From assembly GCA_027038385.1 (NCBI GenBank), contig JALVXE010000138.1:1-9089 (forward strand): a stretch of DNA of 9,089 nucleotides, read 5' to 3'. Positions within the stretch are counted from its first letter, which is position 1. Every line of letters starts with the position of its first letter. The position numbers and the translations under genes were made by a program. Shown here in pieces: positions 5,966 to 9,089 of the stretch. The stretch is from Thermotogaceae bacterium. Its GTDB lineage: Bacteria; Thermotogota; Thermotogae; Thermotogales; Thermotogaceae. The notes beneath the pieces were generated by a model, which was given only the letters and a program-made list of their open reading frames with translations, ran no database searches and was not told the origin of the DNA.

Positions 5966-7163
5966 CTTCAAGAAGGACTTTCAATTCTTTAGGTTTGCGG
6001 CTTACGGCTTTCTGAAAAATCTCAACTTTTACGAACCATTTCTGATACTTTACTTCAGGTCTTTGGGGCTCTCTTTCCTGAAGATCGGTTTTCTCTTCTC
6101 GATATCAGAGATAGCGACGTACATACTGGAGATACCCACGGGGATATTCGCGGATGCCTATGGAAGAAGAAAAGCAATGGTGGCTTCAATGCTCTCGTAT
6201 ATAGCGGCCTTCTCCACGTTCTACTTCTTCTCAAGTTATCTTCTTCTTTCTGCGGCGATGATACTTTTGGCACTCGGAGACACCTTCAGAAGCGGCACTC
6301 ATAAATCTATGATATACGAGTACCTCAAGATAAAAGGAATGTACGATCTGAAAGTAGAGTACTACGGAGCGACGAGATCTTTCTCGCAACTCGGATCGGC
6401 CTTCAACGCCATCCTGTCAGCGGTTGTAGTCATACTGACGAACGATTACAGGAAGGTCTTTCTCTTTGCGCTCATACCTTACTCGATAAACCTCGTAAAC
6501 CTGGCTACTTATCCAAAGGAACTTGAGGGTGAGAAAAGGGGCGGAAAGAAAACCGTCAAAGAATTCGCATCGATATTCAAAAGCTGGGAAGTTTTAAAGC
6601 CGATAATGAACAGTGCGATGTTCGATGGATTCTTCAAGACAGCCAAAGAGTATTTGCAACCCATACTCAAAAGCTTCGCACTCTCTCTCCCAATATTTCT
6701 CTCCATGAATGGAAAGGATAGAACGGCGATAGTCGTTGGAATCGTTTATTTCTTCGTCTACATGATGACGAGTAGAGCTTCGAGAAACGCTGGAAAAGTC
6801 GTGAAGAGAGTGAAGAGTATCGAAAAAGCTGCAAACGTGATGTTCATATCCGTGGCTTCGGCGATAACCTTGGCAGGTTTCTTCTTGAAGATCAACCTAT
6901 CCGTTCTGTCCGTAATCCTCCTAATGACCATATACGTTTTGCAGAACTTGAGAAAGCCCATGATGGTTGCGTACATAAGCTCCAAGGCTCCTTCCTCTGC
7001 TCTCACGTCAACCCTATCCGTTGAATCACAACTCAAGACCTTCCTCACGGCTGCGGCCACCCCGGCGATAGGATGGATTGCAGATTCACTTGGAATAGGA
7101 TATGCACTCGCGATATTGGGTGGATCGATGTTTTTCTCGTACACACTTTTAAAGCTCAAGTGA
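5931..7163 (+). CDS. MFS transporter (uncharacterised permease)
   Basis: Integral membrane protein of the major facilitator superfamily, 410 residues from TTG 5931, about 11-12 hydrophobic segments. The first membrane region is around residues 32-44. The cytoplasmic loop motif A is clear as GIFADAYGRRKAM (71-83). GDTFRSGTHKSMIYEYLK (116-133) follows, a conserved stretch in a subgroup of bacterial permeases. A basic central loop (196-212, EGEKRGGKKTVK) separates the halves; the C-terminal half includes IGWIADSLGIGYALAILGG (380-398). The substrate is unknown; efflux of drugs or metabolites is the common guess. The only standard start in the open frame near the N-terminus is TTG 5931, giving a 35-base overlap with degV and a weak ribosome site. 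The start is therefore uncertain, and translation may depend on degV. It is the last gene of the plus-strand operon and its 3' end overlaps the convergent kinase gene by 8 bp. Confidence 0.85.
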   Translation: MEWEWLDIGKDDFKKDFQFFRFAAYGFLKNLNFYEPFLILYFRSLGLSFLKIGFLFSISEIATYILEIPTGIFADAYGRRKAMVASMLSYIAAFSTFYFFSSYLLLSAAMILLALGDTFRSGTHKSMIYEYLKIKGMYDLKVEYYGATRSFSQLGSAFNAILSAVVVILTNDYRKVFLFALIPYSINLVNLATYPKELEGEKRGGKKTVKEFASIFKSWEVLKPIMNSAMFDGFFKTAKEYLQPILKSFALSLPIFLSMNGKDRTAIVVGIVYFFVYMMTSRASRNAGKVVKRVKSIEKAANVMFISVASAITLAGFFLKINLSVLSVILLMTIYVLQNLRKPMMVAYISSKAPSSALTSTLSVESQLKTFLTAAATPAIGWIADSLGIGYALAILGGSMFFSYTLLKLK

Positions 7164-8112
7164 TCTGGGATATCAGTTCCTTGAACAGCTTCTTCGAATC
7201 TATGCCAGATCTGTCCAAGGCGAACAGAACTGCTCCAACGACCGGAGGATGATCTGGAATAACAACGACGAAATCCTCACCAAGTGCCGATGAAACCATC
7301 TCTTTTAAGTAATCCGGGGATTTCTTGAAGAACGTTCCCTCAAGTACGAGCTTAACAGGCGGTTTGAAGTCGAGCCTGTTGAAATGTGCCAAGGTTATTC
7401 TGACTATTTCATCAACTATTCCAAGGAGGATTTTCGTTGCGATAAAATCATGCGATTCGTAGGCCCTGAAAAGAACCGATATTATCCTAGGGATGTAATC
7501 CGAAAGAGAATAAATCCCGCTTCTTGAAAGCCTTCTCAGGCTCTCTACGCTCATCTTTAACTCCGACTCTAGCATTTTCACGAGAAGACTCTTGTATTCC
7601 CTACCATCCTTCGATCTAACCACCCCCGACGTCACCATGCCGGCTATCAGGTATGAGCCGAGCCTCTCGCCAAAGCTCCACGAGTATCCACCAATCCTGT
7701 TAACCTTTTTGCCATCAGAAGCGTAGCTGACGCTACCAGTCCCACAACTCACCATTATCCCGACGTCATCGCCCGTTCCGGATTTCAAGGCTATCCTTCC
7801 ATCGTTATCAAAGTCGTACCTGTTCAGTCCGAGTCCCCCAAGGATCTCCTCGATGGTCTTTCGGTCCTCTTCGTGATCGAATCCAGCCATACCGAAGAAA
7901 GCGAAATCTATATCCCCTTTTTCGAGGTTGGCCATATTCAGAGCAGATCTCAGGGATCTGTCGATCTCCTCGCGAGCTCTGTCGATTCCCAAAGATTCGT
8001 AGTTTCCAGGCCCCCCTATGTACCTGCTCAAAACTCTACCTTTTTTATCAACTATCAGAACGTCCGTTTTCGTTCCTCCAACATCTACACCCATGAAAGC
8101 CAATTCCTTCAC
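7156..8112 (-). CDS. BadF/NAGK-type sugar kinase
   Basis: Actin-fold ATPase of the BadF/BadG/BcrA/BcrD superfamily, N-acetylglucosamine-kinase-like branch, 318 residues from GTG 8112. Phosphate-1 loop GVDVGGTKTD is at 8-17, FGMAGFD at 73-79, the likely catalytic Asp104 in DNDGRIAL (102-109), and phosphate-2 CGTGSVSYA at 123-131. GGYSWSFGERLGS (141-153) stands where NAGK-like enzymes usually have a GGWGxxxGDEGS-type motif. No 4Fe-4S cysteine pair typical of dehydratase activators is visible, which favours a sugar kinase. It lies directly downstream of the GH4 gene (4-base gap), so it is probably co-expressed with it and acts on the same or a related glycoside. The start is uncertain: GTG 8112, TTG 8103 (AGGGA 9 bases upstream) and ATG 8094 are all in frame before the phosphate loop. 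There is no promoter of its own in view. Confidence 0.85.
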   Translation of the reverse strand: MKELAFMGVDVGGTKTDVLIVDKKGRVLSRYIGGPGNYESLGIDRAREEIDRSLRSALNMANLEKGDIDFAFFGMAGFDHEEDRKTIEEILGGLGLNRYDFDNDGRIALKSGTGDDVGIMVSCGTGSVSYASDGKKVNRIGGYSWSFGERLGSYLIAGMVTSGVVRSKDGREYKSLLVKMLESELKMSVESLRRLSRSGIYSLSDYIPRIISVLFRAYESHDFIATKILLGIVDEIVRITLAHFNRLDFKPPVKLVLEGTFFKKSPDYLKEMVSSALGEDFVVVIPDHPPVVGAVLFALDRSGIDSKKLFKELISQIT

Positions 8113-8116
8113 TCCC

Positions 8117-9089
8117 TCATCTCAAATCGAAACCATGGGCCTCTATGAGCTCTTCCAAAAGCTCCTTTGCGAAGTCATAATCCGGTCCGAGGGGATGAAG
8201 AAGCATCGCCTTGAGGGCGAGCTTTTTCGATCTCCTGAGGTAGGCTTCTATCGTCAATCTCTCGTACATCTTTATGTTGTGTATGAACGCAACGGCAAAC
8301 GGATCCGCTTCTCCAATGGATACCGGAAAGACCTTTCCTCCCCTGGTCACAGATGGAATCTCCATGACGTAGTCCTTAGGAATGTTGGAAACAGCCCCGG
8401 AATTTTTCGTGTTGACTATGTGGACGGCTCCACTGGATAGATGAAGATCCCTTATCAGAAGAGCGGCAGCGGTCGAGTACATGCTCCCGCCTCTCTTTGA
8501 AAGCTCTGGAGGAATATCCGATACCGATTCGTACTCCTTAAAAAGATCCTTTTCTATATCCATTACCACTTTGGCCCTTGGAGTAGAGTTTTTCAGGTCT
8601 TTCACGACCTTTCTTTCGAGGAGGTAGTACTTAAGATAAGAATTTGGAAATAGTCCTAGGATCTTCACAAGATCGATTGGGAGGCTGCTATCGAAATTCG
8701 CCGGGGCATACTCGACTTTTTCAAGGACCTTTTCAGTGACTTCTTCGTTCTTCACGTAAACCTTTTCAAGAAACGTGAGGTGATTTAGTCCGTAATATTT
8801 GAAGAAGACGTCTTCTATCTCAACACCGAACATATCGGCCACGGCTTTCAAGAGGTTTATCGGTATGTTGCAAAGCCCAACGAATTTGTCATATTTCAGG
8901 TAATTGAGAACGAACTCACTGACATGACCAGATGGGTTAGTGAAGTTCACCACAAAGGACCTTGACGTTTTCTCTATCCTGTTTATGTAATCTTCGACGA
9001 CGGGAAAAGCCCTCATGGCCATGGCGAACCCGCCCATCCCGGTCGTTTCCTGACCGACGAGATCGTACTTCAGCGGGATAGTCTCGTAC
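8117..9089 (-). CDS. bglT: GH4 6-phospho-beta-glucosidase, N-terminus cut by the window edge
   Basis: Cytoplasmic GH4 glycosidase that cleaves 6-phospho-beta-glucosides (such as cellobiose 6-phosphate) by an NAD+- and Mn2+-dependent oxidation-elimination mechanism. The frame is open to the window edge (first full codon 9088-9086, Tyr), so 323 residues are seen and roughly the first 97, carrying the NAD-binding Gly loop, are missing. The internal ATG at 9035-9037 is not the start. Visible motifs in window numbering: VGQETTGMGGF (11-21), NFTNPSG (48-54), GLCNIP (71-76, metal Cys73), YYGLNHL (98-104, metal His103), PNSYLKYY (148-155, the likely catalytic Tyr151), and KRGGSMYSTAA (198-208). The C-terminal HPLGPDYDFAKELLEE is typical of BglT. 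It closely resembles the T. maritima enzyme as I remember it. It is followed after 4 bases by a sugar kinase gene. Confidence 0.93.
   Translation of the reverse strand, partial: YETIPLKYDLVGQETTGMGGFAMAMRAFPVVEDYINRIEKTSRSFVVNFTNPSGHVSEFVLNYLKYDKFVGLCNIPINLLKAVADMFGVEIEDVFFKYYGLNHLTFLEKVYVKNEEVTEKVLEKVEYAPANFDSSLPIDLVKILGLFPNSYLKYYLLERKVVKDLKNSTPRAKVVMDIEKDLFKEYESVSDIPPELSKRGGSMYSTAAALLIRDLHLSSGAVHIVNTKNSGAVSNIPKDYVMEIPSVTRGGKVFPVSIGEADPFAVAFIHNIKMYERLTIEAYLRRSKKLALKAMLLHPLGPDYDFAKELLEELIEAHGFDLR

Noticed and set aside
7151..7195. Imperfect inverted repeat (AAGC-TCAAG with CTTGA-ACA-GCTT) at the MFS/kinase convergent junction
   Set aside because: The arms need a bulge, the loop is about 19 bases and there is no T-run on the plus strand and only TTTT on the minus strand, so it does not make a convincing terminator.
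8018..8440. 140-codon plus-strand open frame opposite the kinase and GH4 genes
   Set aside because: Covered on the minus strand by two genes with strong family motifs; no ribosome site.
1..9089. tRNA, rRNA, CRISPR array, insertion sequence or riboswitch
   Set aside because: No cloverleaf, repeat array, transposase or long structured leader was seen; genes cover almost every base and no gene-free stretch exceeds about 80 bases.

Overview
The window most likely comes from a thermophilic bacterium of the Thermotogae, close to Thermotoga/Pseudothermotoga. This rests on remembered resemblance, not a search. The triosephosphate isomerase, the ROK glucokinase and the GH4 glycosidase all read like their T. 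maritima counterparts. The protein-coding style also fits: charged (E/K/R-rich) proteins, almost no intergenic DNA, overlapping stops and starts, and frequent TTG/GTG starts.

The layout is ten genes in four blocks with no RNA gene, mobile element or CRISPR array. (1) 1-767, plus strand: triosephosphate isomerase, cut at the left edge by a single base or continuing upstream as a fusion, and ended by a strong intrinsic terminator (766-795). (2) 762-3116, minus strand: a tight three-gene unit in the order secreted protein, proC, MocA-like nucleotidyltransferase. (3) 3191-7163, plus strand: a four-gene unit of DHH-DHHA1 phosphoesterase, ROK glucokinase, DegV lipid-binding protein and MFS transporter. 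It is divergent from block 2 across a short AT-rich promoter region. (4) 7156-9089, minus strand: a BadF/NAGK-type sugar kinase preceded by a GH4 6-phospho-beta-glucosidase that runs off the right edge.

Functionally this is central sugar metabolism plus housekeeping. The GH4 enzyme acts on a 6-phosphorylated glycoside, the kinase beside it may supply that phosphorylated substrate, the glucokinase feeds free glucose into glycolysis, and triosephosphate isomerase is a lower-glycolysis step. proC makes proline. The DHH enzyme probably degrades very short RNAs or linear dinucleotides.

No large unknown system is evident. The parts most worth a second look are the uncharacterised secreted protein at 2127-3116, the GH4/kinase pair with an altered kinase motif, the unclear start of the MFS gene, and the two convergent gene pairs whose 3' ends overlap. 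In one of these the terminator hairpin is also protein-coding on the other strand.
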